From Chlorobaculum thiosulfatiphilum (GTDB lineage: Bacteria; Bacteroidota; Chlorobiia; Chlorobiales; Chlorobiaceae), in contig NZ_VDCH01000004.1 of assembly GCF_006265165.1 (NCBI RefSeq), forward strand, positions 1 to 64,000: a stretch of DNA of 64,000 nucleotides, given 5' to 3'. Numbering within the stretch: the first letter of the stretch is position 1; each line of letters starts with the position of its first letter. Both the position numbers and the translations under genes were made by a program. The notes beneath the pieces were generated by a model. That model ran no database searches. It was not told the DNA's origin and worked only from the letters and a program-made list of their open reading frames with translations. Shown piece by piece: positions 40,638 through 51,567 of this stretch.

Positions 40638-41189
40638 TTACTCCAGCGTTTTCAGCTTCGCGACGGCGATTTTTCCCGCTTCGATCAGCCTTTCCCGGAT
40701 GGCGGCATTGCTGGTGTTTCCGGCTCCGACTTGGATGTAGTAGCCGTCAGCCATAATGTAGATGCCACCAGTCGTGATGAACGCTTCGTCGCCCACTCCT
40801 TCAACATCGGTTCTCATGCCCTCGAAATTATCCTTGAGGCTTTTGTCGATCGACGCCGCGCCAGCGCCGCCGGGCGGGAAGAATGCGTCCTGCGTCAGCG
40901 AGACCTGCAAGAACGGTATCGGTTCGCCGCTGGCCGGGTTGTACAGGCAGAGCTTCATGCCGACCACCTGCTGTTCACTTTTCTCCGCAGGCCTGACCGC
41001 TTCCCCAAGCAGCTTTGCGGCCTCCTCCTGCGTGATGAGCTGGCAGGGTTCGATGATTTTAGAAGCCTGCGGCTGAACCGTCGCATTGCCGCCGCCGGTA
41101 TCAGACTGCCGGGACGAGTCGCCGCCGCATCCCGCAAAAAGCAGGACAGCGCAGAGCGGGAGAATCCGGATGATGTGTGCTGGTCGCAT
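40638..41189 (-). CDS. Hypothetical lipoprotein (DUF3558-like)
   Basis: This 183-aa protein has a lipoprotein signal (IIRILPLCAVLLFAGCGG, acceptor Cys near residue 20), then a Gly/Ser/Gln-rich linker. The globular part begins EPCQLITQEEAAKLLGEAV, the Cys-containing opening seen in DUF3558-type surface lipoproteins, and includes GVGDEAFITTGGIYIMADGY. I chose ATG 41189 because the much longer open frame lacks protein-like sequence before it. The function is unknown. Confidence 0.75.
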   Translation of the reverse strand: MRPAHIIRILPLCAVLLFAGCGGDSSRQSDTGGGNATVQPQASKIIEPCQLITQEEAAKLLGEAVRPAEKSEQQVVGMKLCLYNPASGEPIPFLQVSLTQDAFFPPGGAGAASIDKSLKDNFEGMRTDVEGVGDEAFITTGGIYIMADGYYIQVGAGNTSNAAIRERLIEAGKIAVAKLKTLE

Positions 41190-41407
41190 GAGGTGAGGTG
41201 ATTTTATTTTCGGTGGATGGATTACATTGAAAAGTAGGGAATTTTTGCCGGATGTGGTGGCGGCGCGATTGGGTTGCTTGATGGGAAGGGCGGATGTTGC
41301 TGTGTGTGATGCTTTAGGCTCTGTCTGTATGCGTTTATATGGACTGAAAATCAAAAACCGCGTTTTATGCAGATCAGTAAAAATAATGTTAGAAATTGGG
41401 AGGGGAT

Positions 41408-41605
41408 ATGAAAAAACGTGCCGACGTAGAACCTCTGATCGTCCAGGAATGGTTAAAACGCCCTGACAAAGAACGAACAGAGAATGACGTACTGGTGTTC
41501 TACGGATACCTTCGTTCCCATCGTCCGGAACTTCTTGACTTTCGTGCTTCCGGTGACAAGTATCAAACACTACAGTCCATTCTTCGTTACCACATTGAAC
41601 GGTAA
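41408..41605 (+). CDS. Orphan 65-aa protein in a possible integron cassette
   Basis: This small basic protein starts MKKRADVEPLIVQEWLKRP at ATG 41408, which has a GGAGGGG ribosome binding site about five bases upstream. The rest (NDVLVFYGYLRSHRPELLDF, YQTLQSILRYHIER) is predicted helical. I do not recognise a family. It has no neighbours in operon. It ends 35 bases before an attC-like recombination site, and a GTTAGAA sequence (41388-41394) lies just before its start, as expected for the boundaries of a gene cassette. Base composition is less GC-rich than its neighbours. Confidence 0.6.
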   Translation: MKKRADVEPLIVQEWLKRPDKERTENDVLVFYGYLRSHRPELLDFRASGDKYQTLQSILRYHIER

Positions 41606-41639
41606 CTTTCGGCGGCGAGAGAAAAGTTTTGATGTTTAT

Positions 41640-41711
41640 TTCTAACAAGTTGCTCCAGTCGGCCTCCCAACTGCTTCGCAGTCAGCTGGCGGTTGAGCGT
41701 AAGCGTTAGAC
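41640..41711 (+). other. Integron attC-like recombination site
   Basis: The 72-bp element begins TTCTAACAAGTTGCTCCAG and ends GAGCGTAAGCGTTAGAC. The outer CTAAC pairs with GTTAG (R''/R', the right core being the consensus GTTRRRY form GTTAGAC at 41705-41711). The inner GCTC pairs with GAGC (L''/L'), and an internal hairpin ACTGC-TTC-GCAGT lies between. This is the architecture and size of integron attC sites such as that of aadA cassettes. No integrase gene is in the window, so it would be a lone (SALIN-type) attC. Confidence 0.65.
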
Positions 41712-41739
41712 GAAATATTCACTTCAAAGATATTCAACC

Positions 41740-42042
41740 ATGCTTCAACAAAACGAATCACCTTACATCGCTCATGTCTTCGTTTGCACCAATGATCGCG
41801 GGGGAGAGCGGAAATCTTGTGCGGACAATGACAGTCAGCTTGTGAAAGAACAATTGAAAAAAGCGGTTGACGGGAAAGGGTGGAAAGGGAAGGTGAGGGT
41901 TTCGACATCCGGCTGCATGGGGGTTTGCGCTCAGGGGGCCAATGTGATGATTTATCCGCAGAAGCTCTGGTTTTCCGAGGTGTCGCCGGATGATGTGGAG
42001 GCGATCGCCTCTGCCATTGAGCGGATCATGGAGAAAATTTGA
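41740..42042 (+). CDS. Thioredoxin-like [2Fe-2S] ferredoxin
   Basis: This 100-aa protein is a thioredoxin-fold [2Fe-2S] ferredoxin. The four cluster Cys are in FVCTNDRGGERKSCADN (two Cys, about residues 16 and 27) and STSGCMGVCAQGANVM (two Cys, four apart). The last part (IYPQKLWFSEVSPDDVEAI) is the usual C-terminus. Such proteins act as small electron carriers, and homologues occur with hydrogenase and nitrogenase-related systems. The start lies 29 bases after the attC-like site. Confidence 0.88.
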   Translation: MLQQNESPYIAHVFVCTNDRGGERKSCADNDSQLVKEQLKKAVDGKGWKGKVRVSTSGCMGVCAQGANVMIYPQKLWFSEVSPDDVEAIASAIERIMEKI

Positions 42043-42068
42043 CAGACGATTTTACGAGGATTGAGTAA

Positions 42069-42095
42069 GGGCAGGCACACAGGTCTGCCCCTACA
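42069..42095. repeat. Dispersed palindrome, family A, inverted copy
   Basis: GGGCAGGCACACAGGTCTGC then CCCTACA is the reverse complement form of the family. It lies in the 60-base gap between the convergent ferredoxin and DUF4405 genes. Confidence 0.6.
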
Positions 42096-42104
42096 AATCA
42101 TCCG

Positions 42105-42593
42105 TCATTCAAACAGTGCGAGGATAACCTTTTGCTCTTCGCTGCCGTTGGCGGCGGCGATTGCTTTGATGCTCTGGCTTGCATCACCGACCTTGAGACC
42201 CTTCTGTTCGAGCTTGGCGATCGCCTGTTCGGGACTCAACTTCACGACTGGCGCGAGGGTTTCAACCGAGGCGGTCGAAAGCGTGTTGCTGATCCTTTTC
42301 ATCGGGTTGCCGCCTTTGCCCTGCGAGGGAACCGTGATGGCGGCGACGGTGACGATCAGGCCCGTGGAGATGATCGCCAGCGCCGCCTTGCGGCTGAAGT
42401 AGTTGGTGAAGCTTTTCCAGTTCGCAATCGTATGGAGTACGCCGCCTGTGACGAGCGCCCAGCTCAGCCATTCGTGCACCGGCTTGATGAGACCGCCCTC
42501 TTTGTGGAAGAAAATCAGGATGCCGGTGACGGCGGAAATGATGAAGGTCGCGATGATAAGCGGAGTCGCCCAGGATTTCAGTGTCGGTTTCAT
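42105..42593 (-). CDS. DUF4405 membrane protein
   Basis: This 162-aa protein has three hydrophobic helices: TPLIIATFIISAVTGILIFF, HEWLSWALVTGGVLHTIANW, and AALAIISTGLIVTVAAI. His residues in helices 1-2 (FFHKEG, VHEWLSW, VLHTI) resemble haem-binding positions of cytochrome b561/DUF4405 proteins. The C-terminal tail (about residues 95-162) is soluble and Ala/Lys-rich. Possible electron-transfer role in the inner membrane; this is inference. Confidence 0.7.
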   Translation of the reverse strand: MKPTLKSWATPLIIATFIISAVTGILIFFHKEGGLIKPVHEWLSWALVTGGVLHTIANWKSFTNYFSRKAALAIISTGLIVTVAAITVPSQGKGGNPMKRISNTLSTASVETLAPVVKLSPEQAIAKLEQKGLKVGDASQSIKAIAAANGSEEQKVILALFE

Positions 42594-42670
42594 GATTGGT
42601 TTTGGGAGTGGTGAATATATTGTTTCACCATGTTTGACGCCGATTGGGCGGGAGTCTTGCGGGGGGCAGG

Positions 42671-42698
42671 CCAGATCAGTCCAATCAGACTGATCTGG
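42671..42698. repeat. Perfect 11-bp palindrome
   Basis: CCAGATCAGTC (42671-42681) pairs exactly with GACTGATCTGG (42688-42698) around CAATCA. It resembles shorter GGATCAGTCGGAT-type stretches near 4100 and 18960. No T run, so a dispersed repeat is more likely than a terminator. Confidence 0.45.
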
Positions 42699-42733
42699 CT
42701 GATCGGTCTGAGAGAAAATGGTTTTACCTAAAC

Positions 42734-42767
42734 GAAGAAGCCCCGGTTTTTTTGCCGGGGCTTCTTC
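42734..42767 (-). terminator. Terminator of acs
   Basis: GAAGAAGCCCCGG (42734-42746) pairs perfectly with CCGGGGCTTCTTC (42755-42767). The 13-bp stem lies 21 bases after the acs stop. The T-rich part is in the loop on the plus strand, so efficiency on the minus strand is uncertain. Confidence 0.65.
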
Positions 42768-42787
42768 ATTGTGGCGCTGTGTTCAGC

Positions 42788-44767
<1,980 letters not shown>

Positions 44768-44942
44768 TGGTAAAACGGTTTTGTATTGAAAAAAAAGCCT
44801 GCCACCCCTTGAGAGGGCGCTGACGGTTGGCCGGTTTTGGGTAAGGGCCCGGCAGCCAGCCCTTGAAAATTGTGAACTAAAATTTACAGAAAATCAGGTC
44901 ATGCCAAAAAGGTAATTTTATATCGCATCGGTATGATCCCGT

Positions 44943-47375
44943 TTACTTTCCTGCTGGCTTGACGGCGAAGTTGACCAGCTTGCCGGGCACGGCGATCTCC
45001 TTGACGATACTCTGCCCGTCGAGGAACTTCACGACGCTCTCGACCTTTTTGGCCGCCTCGATCATCTCCTCCCTGGCGCAGCCCGCCGGAGCCTCGAAAG
45101 TGCCCCGCAGCTTGCCGTTGACCTGCACGGCGATGGTCAGCACGTCGTCCGCGGCGAGCGCCGGATCGAACACCGGCCATGCGGCTCCGCTGATCGACTC
45201 CGCGTGGCCGAGCGTCTGCCACAGCTCTTCGGTGATGTGCGGCGCGAAGGGCGAGAGCAGCACGAGCACGGTCTCCACCGCCTCGCGGCTGTAGCAGTTC
45301 GCCCTGTGCAGCTCGTTGACGAGCACCATCATCTCCGAAATGGCGGTGTTGAACTTGAGCTGTTCGGTGTCCTCGGTCACTTTTTTGATCGCCTTGTGCA
45401 TCCGTTTGAGAATCGCCTCCGACGGCTTGTCATCGGTAACTCTCGGCGTTTCGGCGAACTCCTCCCAGACCAGACGCCACGCCTTGCCGAGGAAGCGGCT
45501 GATCCCCTCGATGCCGTTGGTGTTCCATGGCTTGACCTGTTCGAGCGGGCCGAGGAACATCTCGTAGAGCCGCACCGCGTCCGCGCCGTAGGCGCTCAGC
45601 ACGTGGTCGGCGGGGATGACGTTGCCCCGCGATTTGGACATCTTCTCGTTATCCTCGCCGAGGATCATCCCCTGGTTGAAGAGGCGCTGGAACGGCTCTC
45701 TGGTGCTGACCACGTCGAGGTCGTAGAGCACCTTGTGCCAGAAGCGCGAGTAGAGCAGGTGAAGCACCGCGTGCTCCGCGCCGCCGATGTACAGATCGAC
45801 GTTCATCCAGTATTGTTCGCGCGCCGGATCGATCAGCTCGTCGCTGTTTTGCGGGTCGATGAAGCGCAGGTAGTACCAGCAGCTTCCGGCCCATTGCGGC
45901 ATGGTGTTGGTTTCGCGGCGGAACTTGCCGTGCTCGTCCTCGCCGTAGAGCCAGCTCTCGATGTTGGCCAGTGGTGACTCGCCGGTCGAGGTGGGCTGGT
46001 AGGCCTCCACTTCGGGCAGCGTGAGCGGCAGCGTGGTTTCGGGGCGCATCGAACCGTCGTCGTAGTGCTTGATCGGGATCGGCTCGCCCCAGTAGCGCTG
46101 GCGGCTGAAGACCCAGTCGCGCAGCTTGTAGTTCACCTTGCGCTTGCCCTTGCCCTTGCCCTTCGACTCCAGCCACGCAGCCATGCGGTCGAAGGCGGTT
46201 TTGAAGTCGAGGCCGTCGATGGAGATTTCGTCGTTCGACGAGTTCACGCAGAGGCTCTCCTTGCCCTCGAACACAGCCTCCTCGACGTCGTGCGGGCTTT
46301 TGATCACTTCGCGGATCGGCAGGCCGAATTTCTTGGCGAACTCCCAGTCGCGGCTGTCGTGCGCCGGGACGGACATGATCGCGCCGGTGCCGTAGCTGGT
46401 GAGCACGAAGTCCGAAATCCAGACCGGCAGCGCCTCGCCCGTGGCCGGGTTAATGGCGTAGGAGCCGGTGAATACGCCGGTTTTCTCCTTCTGCAAACCG
46501 GTGCGCTCCAGCTCGGTTTTGAGCCTGGCCTGCTCGATATATTTTTTGACCTCGACGAGCTGCTGGGCGATGGCGAGCTTTTCGGCCATCGGATGCTCCG
46601 GCGAAATGACGAGGTAGGTCGCGCCGAAAAGCGTGTCGGGGCGGGTGGTATAGACGCGCAGGTTGGTGCGGTGGCAGCGCAGCTCGAAGTCGATTTCGAC
46701 GCCCTCGGAGCGGCCGATCCAGTTACGCTGCATCTGCTTGACGTTCTCCGGCCAGTCAACGTCGCCGAGATCCTCAAGCAGCCGCTCGGCGTAGGCGGTG
46801 ATCTTCAGCACCCACTGGCGGAGCGGGCGGCGCACCACCGTGTAGCCGTCGGCCAGCTTTTCGTCAACCTCCTCGTTGGCCAGCACGACTTTCAGCTCCT
46901 CGCACCAGTTGACGTCCACCTCCGAGATGTAGGCCAGCCCTTTTTCGTAGAGCTTCAGGAAAATCCACTGCGTCCACTTGAAGTAGTTCGGGTCGGTGGT
47001 GTTGATTTCGCGGCTCCAGTCGTAGGAGAAGCCCATGCTCTTGAGGGTCTCGCGGAAGTTGGAGACGTTGACCTCGGTGGTCAGCCGGGGATGGGTGCCG
47101 GTCTTGATGGCGAACTGCTCGGCGGGCAGGCCGAAGGCGTCCCACCCCATCGGGTGCAGCACGTTGAAGCCCCGGCAGCGCTTGTAGCGGGCGACGATGT
47201 CGGTGGCGGTGTAACCTTCGAGGTGGCCGACGTGCAGCCCCGATCCGCTCGGATAGGGGAACATGTCGAGCACGTAATATTTCGGTTTTTCCCGATCCTG
47301 TCCCGATGCGAAGGTCTCTTCGTTTGCCCACCGGGCCTGCCACTTCCGCTCTATGGTTGAAAAATCGTATTTCAT
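44943..47375 (-). CDS. leuS: Leucyl-tRNA synthetase
   Basis: This 810-aa class I synthetase charges tRNA-Leu. It has the HIGH-like motif MFPYPSGSGLHVGHLEGYTA near residue 45, HPMGWDAFGLPAEQFAIKTG near 80, the CP1 editing domain in the middle (about 220-420, with TRPDTLFGATYLVISPEHP), and EDNEKMSKSRGNVIPADHV (KMSKS) near residue 565, followed by the anticodon-binding domain. I chose the ATG at 47375 because the seven extra residues from the next upstream ATG are not conserved-like. A terminator-like hairpin of pnp lies just upstream. Confidence 0.96.
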   Translation of the reverse strand: MKYDFSTIERKWQARWANEETFASGQDREKPKYYVLDMFPYPSGSGLHVGHLEGYTATDIVARYKRCRGFNVLHPMGWDAFGLPAEQFAIKTGTHPRLTTEVNVSNFRETLKSMGFSYDWSREINTTDPNYFKWTQWIFLKLYEKGLAYISEVDVNWCEELKVVLANEEVDEKLADGYTVVRRPLRQWVLKITAYAERLLEDLGDVDWPENVKQMQRNWIGRSEGVEIDFELRCHRTNLRVYTTRPDTLFGATYLVISPEHPMAEKLAIAQQLVEVKKYIEQARLKTELERTGLQKEKTGVFTGSYAINPATGEALPVWISDFVLTSYGTGAIMSVPAHDSRDWEFAKKFGLPIREVIKSPHDVEEAVFEGKESLCVNSSNDEISIDGLDFKTAFDRMAAWLESKGKGKGKRKVNYKLRDWVFSRQRYWGEPIPIKHYDDGSMRPETTLPLTLPEVEAYQPTSTGESPLANIESWLYGEDEHGKFRRETNTMPQWAGSCWYYLRFIDPQNSDELIDPAREQYWMNVDLYIGGAEHAVLHLLYSRFWHKVLYDLDVVSTREPFQRLFNQGMILGEDNEKMSKSRGNVIPADHVLSAYGADAVRLYEMFLGPLEQVKPWNTNGIEGISRFLGKAWRLVWEEFAETPRVTDDKPSEAILKRMHKAIKKVTEDTEQLKFNTAISEMMVLVNELHRANCYSREAVETVLVLLSPFAPHITEELWQTLGHAESISGAAWPVFDPALAADDVLTIAVQVNGKLRGTFEAPAGCAREEMIEAAKKVESVVKFLDGQSIVKEIAVPGKLVNFAVKPAGK

Positions 47376-47432
47376 TATTGCACTGATCGTTTTCAAAAAT
47401 GATGCCGGGAAGATAATCCCGCGCCGGTAATG

Positions 47433-47474
47433 AAAAAAGGCAGTGCAGGGTTATTTCCCCCGCACTGCCTTCGT
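47433..47474 (-). terminator. Terminator of pnp
   Basis: GGCAGTGC (47439-47446) pairs with GCACTGCC (47462-47469), followed on the minus strand by a T run (AAAAAA at 47433-47438 on the plus strand). It lies 21 bases after the pnp stop. Confidence 0.8.
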
Positions 47475-47490
47475 TTCAGTTGCGTCGCGT

Positions 47491-49695
47491 TTAGTCCCGT
47501 TCCGGCTGCGTCGCGCCGTTTGTTCCGGCTGGCTGCTCATTGCTATCGAGCAGCGCTTTGATCGAGAGGGCGAACTTGGTTTTGCCGGTGCGCGGATCCT
47601 TGCGCACGTCGATCAGCTTCACCTTGACCCGGTCACCCACCTTGAGCACGTCGCTCACCTTGGCGATGCGCTCCCGTGCAATCTCCGAGATGTGCACCAG
47701 GCCGTCGGTCTTCGGCAGGAACTCGACGAAAGCGCCAAGCTCGTCGCGGATGTCGCGAACCTTGCCCATGTAAACCGTGCCGACCTCCGGCTTGGAGACG
47801 AGGGTTTTGATGGTCTCGACCGCCGCTTTGGTGCCTTCGGGGCTGGAGCAGGCGATGGTGACCGTGCCGTCGTCTTCGATGTTGATCTCCGCGCCGGTCT
47901 CCTCGGTGATGCTGCGGATGGTTTCGCCGCCCTTGCCGATCACCATGCCGATGGCGTCCACCGGAATCTGGATGGTGGTGAGGCGCGGCGCGTACCTGCC
48001 GATGTCTTCGCGCGATTCGGGAAGGGCCTCGGTCATGACGTCGAGGATGTGCAGGCGTCCGCGACGCGCCTGTTCGAGCGCGGTTTCGAGGATGTGGTAG
48101 TCCAGGCCGTCGATCTTGATGTCCATCTGGCAGGCGGTGATGCCGTCGCGGGTGCCGGCAACCTTGAAGTCCATGTCGCCGAGATGATCCTCGTTGCCGA
48201 GAATGTCCGAAAGCACGGCGTAGTGGTCGCCCTCCTTGATGAGGCCCATCGCGATGCCGGAGACCGGCTTCCGGAGCGGAATGCCGCCGTCCATCGCGGC
48301 CAGCGTACCGCCGCAGACCGAGGCCATCGACGACGAACCGTTCGATTCGAGGATGTCAGACACAAGGCGCACGGTGTACGGGAACTCCTGCTCCGGAGGC
48401 ATCACCATCTTGATGGAGCGCTCGGCCAGGTTGCCATGACCGATCTCGCGCCGTCCGGTGCCGCCGAGCCTGCCGGTTTCGCCGACCGAGAAGGGCGGGA
48501 AGTTGTAGTGCAGCATGAAGCGCTTGTCCTTGTCGTCGGTGAGCGTATCGACCGACTGGGCGTCCTTTTTGGTGCCAAGCGTGAGCGTGACGAGCGCCTG
48601 CGTTTCGCCGCGCGTGAAGAGCGCAGAACCGTGCGCCCTCGGAATGAGGCCCAGCTCGATGCTGATCGGACGAACCTGCTCCAGCGTACGGCCATCGAGG
48701 CGTTTGCTATCGTCGAGAATCATGTGACGCATCACCTTCTTTTCGACGGCGTGGATGCACTCTTCGATCATGTGCTCGTTCAGGCAGAAGGCGCTGGACG
48801 GATCGGCTTCGATCTGATCGGGGCCGACGCGGTCGGTGAAGTGCGTGAGGGTTTTTCTGAGGGTTTGCGTGTAGATGGCTTTGGTCTTTTCGGCGCGCTC
48901 CTCCTTGGCGAGCGGGGTGTAGGCCAGAGCTTTCAGCTCGGCCGAGCAGTGCTCCTCGACGAAATTGACCAGTACGTTCGGCGCGACGGTCGGAGAGAAT
49001 GGGCGTTTGGGCTTGGCTACCTCGGTGGCGAGTTCACGCTGGAGGGCGCAGATTTTCTTGATGGCTTCGTGGCCGAAGCGGATGGCGTCGAGCATTTCGA
49101 CTTCGGAGATCTCCTTCATCTCGCCTTCCAACATGCAGATGGTATCCTCGGTGCCGCCGATGCAGATGTCCATATCGCTCTGCGACAGCTCGTTCATGTC
49201 GGGGTTGACGATGAAGAAACCGTTGACGCGACCGACGCGAACTTCGGACATCGGGTTCTGGAACGGAATATCGGAAACCATGATGGCAGCCGAAGCGGCG
49301 ATGCCGCCAAGCACGTCGGCGTCGTTGATCGTGTCGGAGGAGATGACCGAAATGATGATCTGGGTCTCGTGGTAGTAACCGTCAGGGAAGAGCGGGCGCA
49401 AAGCGCGGTCGATCAGTCGGGCGGAGAGAATCTCCTTTTCGGAAGGGCGTCCTTCGCGCTTGAAAAAGCCGCCGGGGAACTTGCCTGCCGCCGAATATTT
49501 TTCGCGGTACTCGACCTGCATCGGGAAGAAGTCCTGGTTCAGCGGCGGCGGAGTTTTGGTCGAAACCACCGTGGCGAGCACCATGGTGTCTCCGAGGGCG
49601 ACGACGACCGCGCCGTCAGCCTGTTTGGCCATTTTGCCGGTTTCGATCGTGATTACCTTACCCTGTCCAAGATCGATCTCTTTTTTGATAAACAT
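47491..49695 (-). CDS. pnp: Polyribonucleotide nucleotidyltransferase
   Basis: This 734-aa PNPase degrades RNA phosphorolytically. The two RNase PH domains are visible ([20 protein letters not shown] near residue 70; [20 protein letters not shown] near 375, with the catalytic core in [18 protein letters not shown]). A KH domain follows near residue 590 ([20 protein letters not shown]) and an S1 domain near 640-710 ([20 protein letters not shown]). The protein is complete. The role is in the degradosome-like RNA turnover of the cytoplasm. Confidence 0.97.
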   Translation of the reverse strand: MFIKKEIDLGQGKVITIETGKMAKQADGAVVVALGDTMVLATVVSTKTPPPLNQDFFPMQVEYREKYSAAGKFPGGFFKREGRPSEKEILSARLIDRALRPLFPDGYYHETQIIISVISSDTINDADVLGGIAASAAIMVSDIPFQNPMSEVRVGRVNGFFIVNPDMNELSQSDMDICIGGTEDTICMLEGEMKEISEVEMLDAIRFGHEAIKKICALQRELATEVAKPKRPFSPTVAPNVLVNFVEEHCSAELKALAYTPLAKEERAEKTKAIYTQTLRKTLTHFTDRVGPDQIEADPSSAFCLNEHMIEECIHAVEKKVMRHMILDDSKRLDGRTLEQVRPISIELGLIPRAHGSALFTRGETQALVTLTLGTKKDAQSVDTLTDDKDKRFMLHYNFPPFSVGETGRLGGTGRREIGHGNLAERSIKMVMPPEQEFPYTVRLVSDILESNGSSSMASVCGGTLAAMDGGIPLRKPVSGIAMGLIKEGDHYAVLSDILGNEDHLGDMDFKVAGTRDGITACQMDIKIDGLDYHILETALEQARRGRLHILDVMTEALPESREDIGRYAPRLTTIQIPVDAIGMVIGKGGETIRSITEETGAEINIEDDGTVTIACSSPEGTKAAVETIKTLVSKPEVGTVYMGKVRDIRDELGAFVEFLPKTDGLVHISEIARERIAKVSDVLKVGDRVKVKLIDVRKDPRTGKTKFALSIKALLDSNEQPAGTNGATQPERD

Positions 49696-49894
49696 GGAAA
49701 TCTGTTGTGGTTAGTAGTGATGAACCTCTTCGGTTGACCTTCGCGGCGATTCCATGTCAGATGGAAAAATCAGGGAGCTGGATGCCGGTCACGGTCGAAG
49801 CCAATTCAAAAAAATTAAAAAGTTAAGTAATATACTATAAAATTGTTGCCTTCCAGTATCGGCGGCGCTTTCGCGCTGCTCCCGCTCCGGCGCG

Positions 49895-50749
49895 TTACTG
49901 AAATTCAAATCTCCAGTTGTCGATCAGTCTGGTCGAACCGATGCGTACGGCCATGATGAGCCGACAGGCTTTGCCTGGCGCCGCTTTGGCGGCTGGCTCG
50001 AAGGTCGCCTCATCGACGAAAGAGAGGTAGCCGGTTTGCGCGTCCGGTTCGGAGTTCACCAGCGCTTCGGCTTCCGAGGCGATGGCGTCGAGGTCGGCGC
50101 GGCCCTGTTCGATCTGCTCGGCGGCGTACCTGATGGCGCGGTAGAGCACCGAGGCCTGCTGCCGCTCGTCCGACGAGAGGTAGATGTTGCGCGAGCTGGT
50201 GGCCAGTCCGTCGCTTTCGCGGGCGACAGGAGCGCCGAGGATTGTCACGGCGATGTTCAGGTCGGCTACCACCCGCCGGATGACGGTGAGCTGCTGCGCG
50301 TCCTTCTCGCCGAAGATGGCGAGGTGTGGGCGCGTGATGCCGAGCAGCTTGACCACTACCGTCGCCATGCCGCTGAAGTGGCCGGGCCGCGACGCGCCTT
50401 CGAAGCGCGTTGCGATGGGACCGGGATCGATCATCGTCGAGTAGCTTTCCGGATACATCGCTTCCGTCGATGGCGCGAACAGGTAGTCAACGCCTGCCGA
50501 CCGCGCCAGGGCGGCGTCCTGTTCGAAAGGCCTCGGATAGCGGTGGAAATCTTCGCCGGGGCCGAACTGCGTCGGATTGACAAAGAGGGTCATGATGACC
50601 GTTCCGGCCTTCTCCCTGGCGAGTTTCACCAGACTCAGGTGTCCCTCGTGCAGAGCGCCCATCGTCATGACGACGCCGATGTACTGGTGCTGGAGGCGCA
50701 GCTTTTCGGCGATAGCCTGCATTTCAGCCGGATTAGTGATGATCTGCAT
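49895..50749 (-). CDS. panC: Pantothenate synthetase
   Basis: This 284-aa enzyme joins pantoate and beta-alanine using ATP. It has [20 protein letters not shown] near residue 28 (HxGH motif), [20 protein letters not shown] near 56, [20 protein letters not shown] near 150 (the GxKDxxQ element), and [20 protein letters not shown] near 192 (KMSKS-like SSRN). The start overlaps the end of rsmI by 17 bases, so translation is probably coupled. Confidence 0.96.
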   Translation of the reverse strand: MQIITNPAEMQAIAEKLRLQHQYIGVVMTMGALHEGHLSLVKLAREKAGTVIMTLFVNPTQFGPGEDFHRYPRPFEQDAALARSAGVDYLFAPSTEAMYPESYSTMIDPGPIATRFEGASRPGHFSGMATVVVKLLGITRPHLAIFGEKDAQQLTVIRRVVADLNIAVTILGAPVARESDGLATSSRNIYLSSDERQQASVLYRAIRYAAEQIEQGRADLDAIASEAEALVNSEPDAQTGYLSFVDEATFEPAAKAAPGKACRLIMAVRIGSTRLIDNWRFEFQ

Positions 50750-51467
50750 GTTCCTGTCTCTTTTTTGAACGTTTGTCTGCCGGATGGACGACCACGACGA
50801 ACTCGCCCCGCTGCTTCTGGCCGGTGAAGTGGGCCGCCAGGTCGTCGGGCGCGCCGGTGACGTACTCTTCGTGCATCTTGGTGATTTCGCGGGCGGCGAA
50901 CACCTGCGCTTCGGGGAAGTGCTCCTTGACCTCCTCCATCAGCCGCCCGATCCGGTGCGGCGATTCGTAGAAAACGACGGTGCTGTCCAGCGACGCCAGA
51001 AATTCGAGGCGGCTTTTGCGCCCCTTTTTGTGCGGCAGGAACCCGGCGAAGAAGAAGCTGCTCGACGGCAGCGGGCAGACCGAGAGCGCAGCCGTCAGGG
51101 CGCTCGCGCCCGGTACCGGCACGACAGGCAGGCCCGCCGAGTGCGCGGCGCTCGCCATCGTGTAGCCGGGATCGCTGATGGCGGGCGTACCCGCGTCGGT
51201 CACGAGCGCCACGTCCTCGCCCGCTTCGAGCAGCTCGATCACCTGCCGCACGGCGCGTTCCTCGTTGAAGCTGTGGTAGCTGACCAGCCGCTTGCCCTCG
51301 ATGCCGAAGTGCTTGAGCAGAATCGAGGTGCGCCGGGTGTCCTCGCAGGCGATCGCGCCCGCGTCGTGCAGCGTTTTGACCGCGCGGAAAGTCATGTCGT
51401 CGAGATTGCCGAGCGGGGTGGCCACCACGGAGAGCGTACCTTTATGTTCGTCGCGGGAGTGTATCAA
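50733..51467 (-). CDS. rsmI: 16S rRNA (cytidine-2'-O)-methyltransferase RsmI
   Basis: The protein is about 244 aa from the TTG at 51467. It methylates C1402 of 16S rRNA. It has [20 protein letters not shown] at the start, [40 protein letters not shown] near residue 90, [20 protein letters not shown], and [20 protein letters not shown], all RsmI (tetrapyrrole-methylase fold) hallmarks. No ATG or GTG lies close to the conserved start. The frame is open up to 51569, but an extended -10 promoter sits at 51528-51536, inside that extension, so translation must begin later. TTG 51467 is the best choice; it has no strong ribosome binding site. Confidence 0.8.
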   Translation of the reverse strand: MIHSRDEHKGTLSVVATPLGNLDDMTFRAVKTLHDAGAIACEDTRRTSILLKHFGIEGKRLVSYHSFNEERAVRQVIELLEAGEDVALVTDAGTPAISDPGYTMASAAHSAGLPVVPVPGASALTAALSVCPLPSSSFFFAGFLPHKKGRKSRLEFLASLDSTVVFYESPHRIGRLMEEVKEHFPEAQVFAAREITKMHEEYVTGAPDDLAAHFTGQKQRGEFVVVVHPADKRSKKRQEHADHH

Positions 51468-51524
51468 TGGTTGCGCCAGTTGAAGAGGGGCGGCCTTTAT
51501 TCGGGAAGCTTGTATATTATGACC

Positions 51525-51537
51525 ATTATTATAGCAA
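51525..51537 (-). promoter_or_regulatory. Extended -10 promoter for rsmI-panC
   Basis: On the minus strand TGCTATAAT (51536-51528) is a consensus extended -10 element. It lies about 60 bases before the TTG 51467 start of rsmI. No good -35 box is visible, which is common with extended -10 promoters. Confidence 0.5.
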
Positions 51538-51567
51538 AAATTATGAGAAACAGATCGATGCGAACCC

